Positions 27,103 through 36,375 of a stretch of DNA of 51,472 bases are shown here, piece after piece; the stretch's first letter is position 1; every line of letters begins with the position of its first letter. The translations under genes were made by a program, and so were the position numbers. Source of the stretch: Alkalihalobacillus alcalophilus ATCC 27647 = CGMCC 1.3604 (GTDB taxonomy: Bacteria > Bacillota > Bacilli > Bacillales > Bacillaceae_D); contig NZ_ALPT02000030.1 of the NCBI RefSeq assembly GCF_000292245.2, positions 1 through 51,472 on the forward strand, given 5' to 3'. The notes beneath the pieces are model-generated. The model was not told the DNA's origin and searched no databases. It saw nothing but the letters and a program-made list of their open reading frames with translations.

Positions 27103-27577
27103 CTTATTAACTCAACTTTCGCAGCGTATAATGGACCCTTAACCGTTGATAGAGATTGACTTCATGGCGATACAAGACTCAAATGGACTTTACATAAACG
27201 GTTCAATCGTTGACAGTCTGAACACATCTCTTCGTATGCTGTTGAAAGAATCTGTTCACTAAAATGAAGCGCTTCGGCTGTCGCTACCAAAACCATACTC
27301 CGCGTCCTGCAGGAATAAACCGTCCAATGAGACCCCGCAAGCGTGAAACGCTGAGGAGGCTCATGAGGTTCTCGGCAAGGAGCGGAGTGTCTGTTTGGGA
27401 GCGACCGCCGAAGTGCATTGTACATTGTCTATTTTTTCTTAATGAACAGTTTATCCGTTTGGTGTGATAGTGCGTTCTCGCTTTTCAAACGTGTCAAGGG
27501 TATTTGTTTAAGAGCTTCCCTTTCGCTCTGCCAACTAGTTGAACGGATTTTCTCGATGCGAAAGTTGAGTTAATAAT
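27103..27577. mobile_element. MITE-like element with 24-bp terminal inverted repeats
   Basis: The left end CTTATTAACTCAACTTTCGC plus 4 bases and the right end (27554-27577) are inverted copies, 22 of 24 matching. The element codes for nothing plausible. A 16-bp exact repeat GTATTCGTAATGAAAA lies outside both ends, at 27063-27078 and 27580-27595. The structure suggests a non-autonomous element moved by a transposase elsewhere in the genome, or a recombination product between repeats. Confidence 0.5.
27290..27415. repeat. GC-rich palindromic repeat, copy B
   Basis: Contains TCCTGCAGGA, then GAGACCCCGCAAGCGTGAAA and GCTGAGGAGGCTCATGAGGT, the same plan as copy A (11139-11262). Outer arms CACTCCG.. 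type: ACTCCGCGTCCT pairs loosely with AGGAGCGGAGT. The loop arms AAGCGTgaaACGCT form a small hairpin. Confidence 0.65.
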
Positions 27578-27640
27578 TGGTATTCGTAATGAAAAACCAA
27601 CCTTCAAGAGATTAGCGTACGAATCACTTGAACCATTTCA

Positions 27641-27677
27641 AACAAAAAAACATGGCATAAAACGACCATGTTTTCAA
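27641..27677 (-). terminator. Terminator of basic hypothetical protein gene
   Basis: Minus strand AAAACATGG, loop of about 12 nt, CCATGTTTTTTTG. Canonical. Confidence 0.88.
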
Positions 27678-27683
27678 AACTAT

Positions 27684-28118
27684 TTATGAAACTCCACTTA
27701 ATTCTTCTACTAACTCCGATAAAAGTCTTTTTACTTTTTTAACTTTTAAACGTTCGCCTTGTTGGATGTACCAATGCAACCGCCCTAATTCATTGTCAAT
27801 ATCGGTTTGAATGTCCATTTTTGGCCGTGCTTTTTTTGCTTTTTTCTTGATAACCTTTTTGGTTGCATCTTTAGTAGATTTCTTTAAAGCTTTTTCTACC
27901 GTAGAACTTTTTACATCAACATGGATAAGCTCCATTGAACCACTTCGTTTAATAAAGGTTAGTTTATTGTTAACTTCCTTGTTGTAAATATTTAAGATCA
28001 TTTTCCCTTCATTAAAGCCCCAAAAAATTCGATAGTTATCACTCATCACTTCATAAACCATTTGATTTAGCTGCTCTTTTGACATGTGTACCGAGAAATC
28101 ATTGAAGTTTGTTTCCAT
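27684..28118 (-). CDS. Lys-rich hypothetical protein
   Basis: Protein of 144 aa that I do not recognise. The first 75 residues look like a compact mixed fold (MSKEQLNQMVYEVMSDNYRI, FWGFNEGKMILNIYN). Residues 75-100 are strongly basic (KKSTKDATKKVIKKKAKKAR), suggesting nucleic-acid or membrane contact. The last 40 are helical (NELGRLHWYIQQGERLKVKK). GGGTGTG precedes the ATG. It is transcribed alone with a clear terminator and has no informative neighbour. Confidence 0.8.
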   Translation of the reverse strand: METNFNDFSVHMSKEQLNQMVYEVMSDNYRIFWGFNEGKMILNIYNKEVNNKLTFIKRSGSMELIHVDVKSSTVEKALKKSTKDATKKVIKKKAKKARPKMDIQTDIDNELGRLHWYIQQGERLKVKKVKRLLSELVEELSGVS

Positions 28119-28272
28119 CGTTTACACACCCTTTACAAAAATAATTAAACTATCGTTATCACCATTATAATGTAAGCCCTTACATAATGCTATGAATTTT
28201 TCTTAATTTTCATTCTATTTTTTTATTTATTTTCTATTTTAATTAAGTGCTCTTGATGTGACAGGATTTCGC

Positions 28273-28316
28273 CATAAAAAGAAGCCGTATATCCTTATAT
28301 TCGAATATACGACATG
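28273..28316 (-). terminator. Terminator of the MoxR/VWA/ABC operon
   Basis: Minus strand TCGTATAT and ATATACGG pair across an AT-rich loop, followed by CTTCTTTTT. It lies just after the last stop of the eight-gene operon. Confidence 0.7.
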
Positions 28317-28319
28317 ATT

Positions 28320-31082
28320 CTATCGTTTTTGATTCTTTTTTGCTTCTAATAATCGTTTCATCATATCTTGTTTAGCTACTTCTGTCGGTTTTTCTTTTGA
28401 AGATTCTTTCCTTTCATTCGTTTGTTTTGAAATATCTTCTTTTTTATCTAGTATTGGTTTTTCTTGAAGGGCCGTTTTTAATTTGCTCTCTCTTTTCGCC
28501 TTCTGATTTAATGATGACAACCTCGATTTTGAGACTGAATTTTCGGTTACTTGTCTTCTTTTCATTAGTTTAAGTCGAGGTAAACCAAAACGACGAATGA
28601 CGACTTCGCTAAAAAAGATTGTTAGAGCAAGGAGAATAAACCAATGACCAACAGATTCCCGTTCTTGTTTCGGACTTTCTAACGGCCGAAATACTTGTTC
28701 TGGCCCTACTAGTACTTCCCCTCCTCCATTCAACGCAAGTTCTGCTAAAAAAGCGCCATCTGCCTCTTTTGCCTCGTATTCAGCTGAATAAGGTACGGAA
28801 AGGCTCGTTTGATAAATAGGTGTTGATTCCTCCAATTGATCCGTGAGCTGTAAATAATGAATACCTGCATTCGCTTCAAATGACAATTCATAACGGCCTG
28901 GTGCGACCATTCTAAATTGACTCTCAACATGGTGGCCAGATTCATTAACGAGTTCGGCATCAAGTAGAGAGGCTATCTCGCTCTCTGTCGTTAATTCTAG
29001 TTTTGTGGTCGAACCATGTTGTGTTTGTTTAACGTGAAAGGATTCTGTTTGAGCTGCCGGTAACATCCAAGTAACTAGTTGATTAAGAAACGTCGGCCAC
29101 TCTTGCCAAGAGGACCAATTTCCAGCCCATTGCCCTTGTAAATCAGAGGTCCAAGCAATCGTCTTGCCTAATCCATATTGCCATCTTGATAACACAGGAT
29201 CTCCTTTTTCACTTTCTAAGATGAGCTCGGCCCGAGGTTTATTTGTCGTTGCAATATATGCGTTCATTTCCGCTATCCCATTTGACCAAAGCGGTGTCCA
29301 TTCTGAATCCCTTACAACGGTCGGATAAAATGGATGATCTTCAATGTAAGTTCTCGTCATCATAATCGTTTCTCTTGATAAAATACTCGGAATCGTACTT
29401 TCATCATAGACGGAATAAAAACGTCCAGATCCATATTCAGCGAGTTCTTCCAACAACTGATGATTCGCACCCGAACTAATGGCCACGGTCGATAGTGTAA
29501 CAGACTCCTCTAGGCCACCTTCAATTAACGCTTGGTAATCGCCCCCTGAATAAGACTCTCCATCCGTTAGCAAAATGATATGCTTTCGCTGAAGTTCCTC
29601 CTCTAATAACTGAGGATAGGCAAAGTCTAAAGCTCCAAAAATTTCTGTGCCCCCACCTGGGGTGATCGAGGCAATTTGGTCAGCCACTTCTTGTACGTCC
29701 TCAATTGGACCCGTTTCAACGATTTGCCATGGCGTGTCATCAAAGGCAATTACTCCTACCGTATCTTGTTCTCTTAACAACTCAACCGATCGAGCAGCAG
29801 CTTCTTTTGCTAATTGTAGTCGGTAGCCGTCCATCGAACCAGAACGGTCAATGACAAAAATGATTCCTAACGAAGGAAGTTCTTCTTCCCCGTTTACTTC
29901 CATCTCAACAGGTAAAATATCTTCAATCGGCGTTTTAAAATAGCCACCAAGTCCAAAGCTTTGTTCCCCACCTGTCATCATAAAGCCAACACCAAATTGT
30001 TTTACTGCTGTTTCCATTAACTCCATTTTTTCTTCGGATAAAGAAACAGCGGAAACATTGGCAAAAATGACCGCTTGGTAATTTAAAAGATGATTGAGAT
30101 TGGATGGGAATGATTCCACGCTCATTCTTTCGGATTGAAACCCAGTCAATGTTAATGCTTGGACAAGGTTTTCAGCTGCCCCCACTTCACCTTCTACAAT
30201 TAACACCTTTGGTTCTCCAATGACTTGTGAAGTAACCATTAAATGATTATTTTCAGAAATTTGATCTCCTTCTGCATTGATTTCCACACTGAGCAAATTA
30301 AGACCTGGTTCAGAAGCAAGATAAGCGAATTGAAAGGTATTCATCCCTTCTTTTAAAGAAAGTGTCTCATCAATGATGACATCACGATTTAAACGGATTC
30401 TTACATCTCCCACTACGTCTGTAGAACTAGTCACATCAAAGGTGATATTTGCTTCTTCTCCACTATACACCTGCTGTGAAACACTCAAATCGCGGATGGC
30501 CACATCCATTTTTTCTTCTTGCTCCATTAAATAAGTATCAATGGTCACCCCTTGTTGTTTGGCGATATTCGTTACTAATGTCGCATCTCCTTTTGTTTCA
30601 AGTCCATCACTGATTAAAACAATTCGTCCACTTCGCTCAGGAAATAAACTTAAGGCTAGTTGTAACCCTGCTTCTATATTCGTTTGTCCAGCTGCTAGTT
30701 TTTCATTTAAAGTAAAAGAAGTCTGAGTATTTGGTAATCGTTCAACGACCGCTTCATTAGCAAATGAGACAATCGAAAAGGAGTCCTCTTCCTTTTTTCC
30801 ATTAACCGCATCAACAATAAATCGCTCCATTTCTAGCTCTCTCTCTCCGACTGAATCAGAGCGGTCAAGAACAAAGACGGTATCAATGACCTTAGATGTT
30901 AACACAAGAGATGGATCGGCTAAAGCAAGTATAATCAACGCGAATACTAAAGAGCGAAGCCCAACAATGAGTTTCGTTTCTCCTTTTTTCTGTTCTTTTA
31001 GCGGCCATAAAAAAAAGAGGAGTACCGGAATGATGAGGAGAAATAAGAAAAAATAGATAGGTTGACTAAATTCGAAGCTCAC
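28320..31082 (-). CDS. Large membrane protein with two VWA domains and GATase-like domain
   Basis: Surface protein of about 920 aa. Two membrane segments lie at the N terminus (YFFLFLLIIPVLLFFLW, then LRSLVFALIILAL). VWA domain 1 has FVLDRSDSVGE, then Ig-like strands, a glutamine-amidotransferase-like segment (VLIVEGEVGAAENLV..MMTGGEQSFGLGGY) and VWA domain 2 with a full MIDAS (VIDRSGSMDGY, GGGTEIFGAL, LLTDGES). Near residue 815 there is a last membrane segment, followed by a Lys-rich cytoplasmic tail. Both VWA domains are thus outside the cell. The GTG at 31082 follows GGGAGGTG and overlaps the previous gene by 17 nt; the start at 31145 has no ribosome-binding site. It is the last gene of the operon. 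Function unknown. Confidence 0.88.
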   Translation of the reverse strand: MSFEFSQPIYFFLFLLIIPVLLFFLWPLKEQKKGETKLIVGLRSLVFALIILALADPSLVLTSKVIDTVFVLDRSDSVGERELEMERFIVDAVNGKKEEDSFSIVSFANEAVVERLPNTQTSFTLNEKLAAGQTNIEAGLQLALSLFPERSGRIVLISDGLETKGDATLVTNIAKQQGVTIDTYLMEQEEKMDVAIRDLSVSQQVYSGEEANITFDVTSSTDVVGDVRIRLNRDVIIDETLSLKEGMNTFQFAYLASEPGLNLLSVEINAEGDQISENNHLMVTSQVIGEPKVLIVEGEVGAAENLVQALTLTGFQSERMSVESFPSNLNHLLNYQAVIFANVSAVSLSEEKMELMETAVKQFGVGFMMTGGEQSFGLGGYFKTPIEDILPVEMEVNGEEELPSLGIIFVIDRSGSMDGYRLQLAKEAAARSVELLREQDTVGVIAFDDTPWQIVETGPIEDVQEVADQIASITPGGGTEIFGALDFAYPQLLEEELQRKHIILLTDGESYSGGDYQALIEGGLEESVTLSTVAISSGANHQLLEELAEYGSGRFYSVYDESTIPSILSRETIMMTRTYIEDHPFYPTVVRDSEWTPLWSNGIAEMNAYIATTNKPRAELILESEKGDPVLSRWQYGLGKTIAWTSDLQGQWAGNWSSWQEWPTFLNQLVTWMLPAAQTESFHVKQTQHGSTTKLELTTESEIASLLDAELVNESGHHVESQFRMVAPGRYELSFEANAGIHYLQLTDQLEESTPIYQTSLSVPYSAEYEAKEADGAFLAELALNGGGEVLVGPEQVFRPLESPKQERESVGHWFILLALTIFFSEVVIRRFGLPRLKLMKRRQVTENSVSKSRLSSLNQKAKRESKLKTALQEKPILDKKEDISKQTNERKESSKEKPTEVAKQDMMKRLLEAKKNQKR

Positions 31083-32871
31083 GTCGATACACCTCCCATT
31101 CCACGAGCAACACCAAAAAAGCGATAAGCAATAACCAATGACCATATTCCTTTAAGTTCAACTGCTCAGCTCCCGTACTCCCTTGACTTTGTCCGATTTC
31201 AAAAGAAGGCTCAATAGTGGTCTGATTGTCTCGTTCTGGTAACTGGACAAATAGCTGTTGTTCCACTTCGCCATCTTGATGTTTAAGCTGATAGAGGCCT
31301 GGTTTTTTCGGTGCCTGTATAAACCTATCTTCTGAACTCCATTCATCTAAAATTCTTCCATTTTCATCGATTAATTGATAGATTCCTATTTTCGGAAAAT
31401 GAATTTCTCTTCTTTCCGATGGTGAGAAATATCCTAATAAGGTCGTGTCCCCTGCTAAATAATGAATCGCTTGATACATAAAAATCGGGAAATCAGGCTT
31501 TAATGGCCAATCAGAATCATGTAAATCAAAATTAATCGAAAGAAACAGCTCGTTATCCAATACCCCTCGCTCAATTAAAGCGATCGAGTCACTATGAACA
31601 AGAGTCTCTGCCAATACTTCTTCCGTCCGCTCCCTAGCTAACGAGACAAAAACAGAAGAAAAATCAAGATAATTTAATAAGGCTTCATCTGTTTGTTGTG
31701 TTGGACGTTCTGTTAATTCTCTTTTAGTTGAAAATCGCAAAGGTCCACCTTCATTTGTTCCAATAAACAATGTCGGTTTTCCTGGCCACTCTCCATCGGT
31801 TGAATCAGTAACAATGACGGAATTCGGCTCAAATTCATGTATCGCCTCATACGAATCAGCCAAGACCACTTGCTCACTAATCTGTGGCAATAGCTGTAGT
31901 AAAAATGGGCTTAAATGACCAACGGCATAAACGGTCGGTTGTTCAGCGATTTGACTAAAGGTAACGATACGATTATCTAATTCGTAATCATCTTCATATT
32001 GAATAATCGCTTCATAAATAAAACCTGCTGGAATCGATTCCATTTCGATAAACGTTGATTGTGCTCCTGCTAATGTGACCGTTTCCGTTAATAACCATTC
32101 CCCATCCACTTTCACTTGATATTCGACTACTTTTTCATCAGCAGATTCATTATAAAGTTGCAAATAACCCTTTTGTTCACTTTCCAACATCACAAATGCC
32201 CCTATGCCAGCATTATTGCTATTTTCTTTTCCAATATTATGAACAGAAAGTGGATAATCACCTTCTATTGTTAACTCTTCCTCTTTTAAGTGATCAGAAT
32301 AAATATGTACAGAAATATTTTGTTCAACAGAAAGAGCATCAACTAAGGATAAAGCATACGGAAAATTAGCTTCCTCATAACTCAGTTCACTCGATTTTAG
32401 GACCTCTTTTAGTTCATTTAAGTTAGTATCCTTTGTGACCGCTAATTCAGACGTTTGTCCAACTAAAATGAAGCTTACTTGCTGGTTGTTTTGTACTTTA
32501 TCTAATAAAATTTCAATCTCCGTTTTTGCTTGCTCAAATCTCGATTGCTCTTCTTTAGCCTTAGCTGACATCGAAGCAGATGTATCTAATAAGATAATAA
32601 TATGTTCTCCCTCAATTTCTTGCTCTACTTCTGAAAAGGGGCGAATTAAGGCAAAAATGAGCAATAAAATAATCAGAAATTGCAAATAAAAGAGCAGATG
32701 TTTTTGTAATTTATGCCACCATTTTGTTGCTTGCCATTCATTCATCGCTTCTCTCCAAAATAAATCCGAAGCAATCTGTTTATCTTCATATTGTTTTTTA
32801 AACATATAAATCGCCACTAATCCAGCAAGAAAAATAAGCGTTGTTAAAAACCATGGCGAAACGAATCCCAC
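31066..32871 (-). CDS. BatA-like VWA membrane protein
   Basis: 601 aa. N-terminal BatA-type segment with membrane helices at about 8-25 and 58-78 (FYLQFLIILLLIFALIRPF), then a VWA domain with MIDAS LLDTSASM, a long beta-rich extracellular region, and a last helix near 575-592 (HWLLLIAFLVLLVEW). The GTG start is behind AGGGGG. It lies 34 nt after the DUF58 gene and overlaps the next gene. In Bacteroidetes Bat proteins work with MoxR, but no phenotype can be transferred with confidence. Confidence 0.9.
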   Translation of the reverse strand: MGFVSPWFLTTLIFLAGLVAIYMFKKQYEDKQIASDLFWREAMNEWQATKWWHKLQKHLLFYLQFLIILLLIFALIRPFSEVEQEIEGEHIIILLDTSASMSAKAKEEQSRFEQAKTEIEILLDKVQNNQQVSFILVGQTSELAVTKDTNLNELKEVLKSSELSYEEANFPYALSLVDALSVEQNISVHIYSDHLKEEELTIEGDYPLSVHNIGKENSNNAGIGAFVMLESEQKGYLQLYNESADEKVVEYQVKVDGEWLLTETVTLAGAQSTFIEMESIPAGFIYEAIIQYEDDYELDNRIVTFSQIAEQPTVYAVGHLSPFLLQLLPQISEQVVLADSYEAIHEFEPNSVIVTDSTDGEWPGKPTLFIGTNEGGPLRFSTKRELTERPTQQTDEALLNYLDFSSVFVSLARERTEEVLAETLVHSDSIALIERGVLDNELFLSINFDLHDSDWPLKPDFPIFMYQAIHYLAGDTTLLGYFSPSERREIHFPKIGIYQLIDENGRILDEWSSEDRFIQAPKKPGLYQLKHQDGEVEQQLFVQLPERDNQTTIEPSFEIGQSQGSTGAEQLNLKEYGHWLLLIAFLVLLVEWEVYRRELRI

Positions 32872-32905
32872 TTTCGCACCCCCTTACAAGTGAGAATGAT
32901 TGATG

Positions 32906-33769
32906 TTATAAAATAAACCGTTCTTTTTTTAAGAACAGGAGCATTTCTTCTAACGGAGCATCCGCATTTATTTGGACAATCGAAATGCCTCGCTTAACAA
33001 ATGTATTCTTTATTTGCTGAAAATGTGTATTCATCCGCTCTTGATAAGCCTGAACCGTTGATTTTCTTACCGTCACATTAACATAATCATTTGATTCACT
33101 ATCGATCAATTTTTTATCGCCACGTATCGAAGGGTTGAGCTCTTCTTCAGTCGTCACTTGAACGATCATTAACGGTTGATGCGATTGAAAATGACTCACT
33201 TTTTCGATGATAAGATGACTTTCCTCATAACAATCCGTGATTAAAAAATGAACCGAAGCTCGGCTCTGACGAAATTGGATGAGTTGCTCAAAAAAAGAGC
33301 CTGTCTCATCTGCGTTGATTTGGTTTAAAAAGGAAATCATTCCTTCTGTATAACCTCCCCCTTTTTTATGAAGAAATGGTTTTTCTCTTGGTGACACTGG
33401 AATCACACTTACTCTATCACCACTCGAAAAACCGATATAGCCTAAAAGGGCGGCAAGTTGTTTCGTTCGATGCCATTTCGCCTCATCAAAACCCATCGAT
33501 AAAGAGCAATCGATATAAATCGCCACTTGCATTTCTTTTTCGTCTAAATAACGTTTAATATAATGTTTATTTGTCCGAGCATAAACATTCCAATCAATTT
33601 GCCTTAAATCATCGCCAGGGTGATACATCCTATAATCAGAAAAATCAAGGGTTCGGCCAAACCCGGTTGCCCTCCGATTCCCTTGCTGCCCGGCTGATAA
33701 GCGTTTTTTCGTCGTAAATTGAATTTTTTTTAGACGAGCCTCTAATTGAGAGAAGAGAAGCGGTTTCAT
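32906..33769 (-). CDS. DUF58 domain protein
   Basis: Cytoplasmic protein of 287 aa with no membrane segment. It shows the DUF58 core PGDDLRQIDWNVYARTNK followed by a VWA-like MIDAS IYIDCSLSMGF and a second acidic site LITDCYEES. DUF58 proteins regularly pair with MoxR ATPases, as in B. subtilis yeaC-yeaD. It starts within the moxR stop (4-nt overlap), so the two are translated together. Most DUF58 relatives have N-terminal helices; this one begins directly with the soluble part. Confidence 0.92.
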   Translation of the reverse strand: MKPLLFSQLEARLKKIQFTTKKRLSAGQQGNRRATGFGRTLDFSDYRMYHPGDDLRQIDWNVYARTNKHYIKRYLDEKEMQVAIYIDCSLSMGFDEAKWHRTKQLAALLGYIGFSSGDRVSVIPVSPREKPFLHKKGGGYTEGMISFLNQINADETGSFFEQLIQFRQSRASVHFLITDCYEESHLIIEKVSHFQSHQPLMIVQVTTEEELNPSIRGDKKLIDSESNDYVNVTVRKSTVQAYQERMNTHFQQIKNTFVKRGISIVQINADAPLEEMLLFLKKERFIL

Positions 33770-34764
33770 ACTCGCCCACCTACTTCATGCAATTGAGCGA
33801 TAATGTCAGCTAAAATCGAATCCGCATCATACCCATCAGCTTCCCCTTCAAATGTTAAGAAAAGGCGGTGACGTAAGACAGGAGTGCACACTTCTTTAAT
33901 ATCACCAATCGAAACATGGACACGTCCTTCTGTTAAGGCACGGGCTTTGGCTAATCTAATCATACTTTGCAGTCCCCGTGGCCCTGCCCCATACCTCACA
34001 TATCGTTTTACCTTCTCTGATGAAAGCTCCGAATGTGGTTGTGTCGCTTGAATAAGCGTAATCGCATAATCCAACACTTCATCGGCGATCAAAATGTCCT
34101 TGACTAAATGTTGCAAGTGAAGCAATTGCTGTTCATCCATTACTTCTTTTAAGGTCATTTCGGTCTGATTCACCGTCCGAGTTATAATCAGTTTCAATTC
34201 ATCCTTTGTTGGATATTCCATCTTGATTTTGCAAAGGAAACGGTCCATTTGTGCTTCAGGTAATGGATATGTCCCTTCTAATTCTACTGGATTTTGTGTT
34301 GCCAAAACAAAAAATGGTTGCGGTAAAACCTTTGTATCTCCCATGACCGTCACTGTTTTTTCAGCCATTGCTTCCAATAAAGCACTTTGTGTTTTCGGAG
34401 TCGCTCGGTTAATTTCATCCGCTAACACCATTTGCGAAAAAAGCGGACCTTGATGAAATTGAAAACGATTTTTTGGCTCCTCTGATTGGTTAATCATCAT
34501 CGTTCCGGTAATATCAGATGGCATTAAATCCGGTGTAAATTGAATCCGCGAAAACGATAAGGATAACACGTCAGAAAAGGTTCGAATTAACATCGTCTTC
34601 CCAACCCCTGGTAAACCTTCCAGTAAGGCATGTCCTCCCGCTAACAACGACCAGAGCACTTGTTTTTTCGCTTTTTCTTGTCCAACAATAAAGGAAGATA
34701 CCTCTTCATACACTTGATCGATTTTTTCTTTCGCTTGCTCATATAACTGGATTTTTTCTTCCAT
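33766..34764 (-). CDS. MoxR-family AAA+ ATPase
   Basis: Cytoplasmic chaperone-like ATPase of 332 aa. Walker A GLPGVGKT is at residues 50-57, Walker B is MVLADEINRA, sensor 1 is ATQNPVE, and Arg-finger/lid motifs include YPLPEAQMDRF and GAGPRGLQ. MoxR proteins are thought to mature VWA-containing partners, and three VWA-type proteins follow here. It is central in the operon, 15 nt after the coiled-coil gene and overlapping DUF58. Confidence 0.95.
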   Translation of the reverse strand: MEEKIQLYEQAKEKIDQVYEEVSSFIVGQEKAKKQVLWSLLAGGHALLEGLPGVGKTMLIRTFSDVLSLSFSRIQFTPDLMPSDITGTMMINQSEEPKNRFQFHQGPLFSQMVLADEINRATPKTQSALLEAMAEKTVTVMGDTKVLPQPFFVLATQNPVELEGTYPLPEAQMDRFLCKIKMEYPTKDELKLIITRTVNQTEMTLKEVMDEQQLLHLQHLVKDILIADEVLDYAITLIQATQPHSELSSEKVKRYVRYGAGPRGLQSMIRLAKARALTEGRVHVSIGDIKEVCTPVLRHRLFLTFEGEADGYDADSILADIIAQLHEVGGRV

Positions 34765-34779
34765 CTTTTTCCCTCTTTC

Positions 34780-36345
34780 TTATTTCAATTCAGAAAAATA
34801 GCTTTCAATAATGACTTCCAAATGCGTCGGGAGTGCTTGACGCTCAACACTTTGACGATAAGCAGCCTCATATTCTCCTAACACTTCTTGATATGATCGG
34901 ACCTCTCCTCGCATTGTTGGAACTTGATCGCTTTCTTGAATTTCCCCTTCTCCTTCGCTGAGTTCTGAGAAATCACCTTCCGTGTTGTCGTCACTATTGA
35001 TTCGTTCAGGTATCGTCAGTAGTTCTCTTGTCCCTGTCCCTTGTCCAGCACCACTACCCATTCCTAGACCTGTTCCGTTACCTGAACCACTACTTGCTCC
35101 ACCAGTTCCTGCCCCTGCTCCGTTACCTGAACCACTGCCTTGCCCATTGCCAGAACCCTCACCTTCACCATTTTGATCAGAAGAATTGTTTTCAGTCCCC
35201 TCCTGATTAGATGAATCTCCATCTGTGTCTGAGCTCGATCCATTCGATTGATTCGATTGGGCTGTTTCATTTGAATTCGGTTGTGATGGATTAAAGGACA
35301 AGTTGCGATTTCCCCCAAGACCCGCTTGAGACATCGATTGATGATGGGAGAGAGCAAGTTCTTGTAAATTTTGCTGTAGCTCTACCAACTGCTCCAAGCT
35401 CTCGATGTTTTCTAACCATTCGTTTAATTGCTCTTCTAGACTGGCAAGGAATTTTTCCTTTTCTTCCTCTGTCATTGCCTCAAAATCGACAGGTTCATTT
35501 TGAAAAGCTTGCTGCAATTCATCAATCGCAGCCGTTAACCCTTCGTCAACTAATTGCTGCAACTGTTCTTTTAAAGAAGAGGAGTCTTTCTGTTCTAACG
35601 TTTCTTTAATTGCTTGTAAATCATCAGATTCCAGTCCATCTAAAGTTTGTTTTTCCTCCATGGCAAGCTGTTGCTTTAGCTCTTCTATCTTTTGTTCCGC
35701 ATTCAAAATTTCGTCAAGCATTTCATCTGTTGTTGCTTGCTCTTTCATCTTTTCTTTTAACTGTTCAATTATTTCTTCATCAACATTTTCAGCCAAGTCA
35801 TGCAGCTGCTCTTCCGTTTCATCATTGATCTTTTTTTCCGTTTCTTTTTCTTTTGCTAGTAACATCGATTGACTTGGGATTAAAAAGGAAAAAGTCATCA
35901 GCACAATAGCAAGGAAGCCAACTAATGTTTTTTTCCCATTGATTTGGAGCTTGGTCGTACTCCATACCTTTTCGTTTTTTTCCTTCATCCGTTTAATTGT
36001 ATCTTGGCGCTGCCAACTTGTGATTGGACGAATGTCATCCAAAAATGAATAAGCAGTCGTCGCTCGTTCTTCTCCAACCTGCTCATCAAATCGGTGGATG
36101 GCGTCTTTTCTTTTCGGCTTTGTTCGGATGAACCAGACAAAACATAGAAGTGTCATCATTCCAAATAAACTAACGTAGTAATACTGGATAAAAGGGATCA
36201 CAATAAAACGTGAAAGAACCGTTACACATAAACCCGCCATTAAAGTATAAAATACAGTCAATCCAATAAAGTGATAAAAATGGAGACGAAACAATCGCCT
36301 CACCAATGGCTGTAATAATTTTAAAAATTGTTCCTTTTCATTCAT
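34780..36345 (-). CDS. Membrane protein with coiled coil and Gly-rich linker (DUF4175-like)
   Basis: 521 aa. Three membrane segments occur in the first 165 residues (HFIGLTVFYTLMAGLCVTVL; YYVSLFGMMTLLCFVWFI; KTLVGFLAIVLMTFSFLIP). A strongly acidic coiled coil of about 180 residues follows (EEKINDETEEQLHDLAENVD and similar), then a low-complexity Gly/Ser linker near 395-445, and a conserved end SYQEVLGEYEAAYRQSVERQ..YFSEL. The topology puts the coiled coil outside. The layout resembles DUF4175-type proteins seen beside MoxR/BatA operons; I cannot assign a function. Confidence 0.85.
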   Translation of the reverse strand: MNEKEQFLKLLQPLVRRLFRLHFYHFIGLTVFYTLMAGLCVTVLSRFIVIPFIQYYYVSLFGMMTLLCFVWFIRTKPKRKDAIHRFDEQVGEERATTAYSFLDDIRPITSWQRQDTIKRMKEKNEKVWSTTKLQINGKKTLVGFLAIVLMTFSFLIPSQSMLLAKEKETEKKINDETEEQLHDLAENVDEEIIEQLKEKMKEQATTDEMLDEILNAEQKIEELKQQLAMEEKQTLDGLESDDLQAIKETLEQKDSSSLKEQLQQLVDEGLTAAIDELQQAFQNEPVDFEAMTEEEKEKFLASLEEQLNEWLENIESLEQLVELQQNLQELALSHHQSMSQAGLGGNRNLSFNPSQPNSNETAQSNQSNGSSSDTDGDSSNQEGTENNSSDQNGEGEGSGNGQGSGSGNGAGAGTGGASSGSGNGTGLGMGSGAGQGTGTRELLTIPERINSDDNTEGDFSELSEGEGEIQESDQVPTMRGEVRSYQEVLGEYEAAYRQSVERQALPTHLEVIIESYFSELK

Positions 36346-36375
36346 CGTTTTTGCCCCCTTTTATCCACGATTCTT

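Larger units (their letters stand above)
26860..27683. repeat. Gene-free repeat cluster with MITE-like element
   Basis: About 820 nt without a supported gene. It contains three related direct-repeat units built on CGTAATGAAAA (about 27015, 27063, 27580), a 475-bp element with 24-bp inverted ends (27103-27577), and inside it a GC-rich palindrome of the same family as 11139-11262. Each part is described separately. Confidence 0.6.

Noticed and set aside
27162..27467. Two opposing open frames in the intergenic repeat
   Set aside because: Both lie within the MITE-like element and its palindrome, have repeat-derived composition and no ribosome-binding site.
34982..35357. Pro- and Leu-rich open frames opposite the coiled-coil gene, possible tandem repeat or CRISPR
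   Set aside because: They are antisense or shifted readings of the Gly/Ser linker codons of the real gene. Repeat units are irregular, without spacers.
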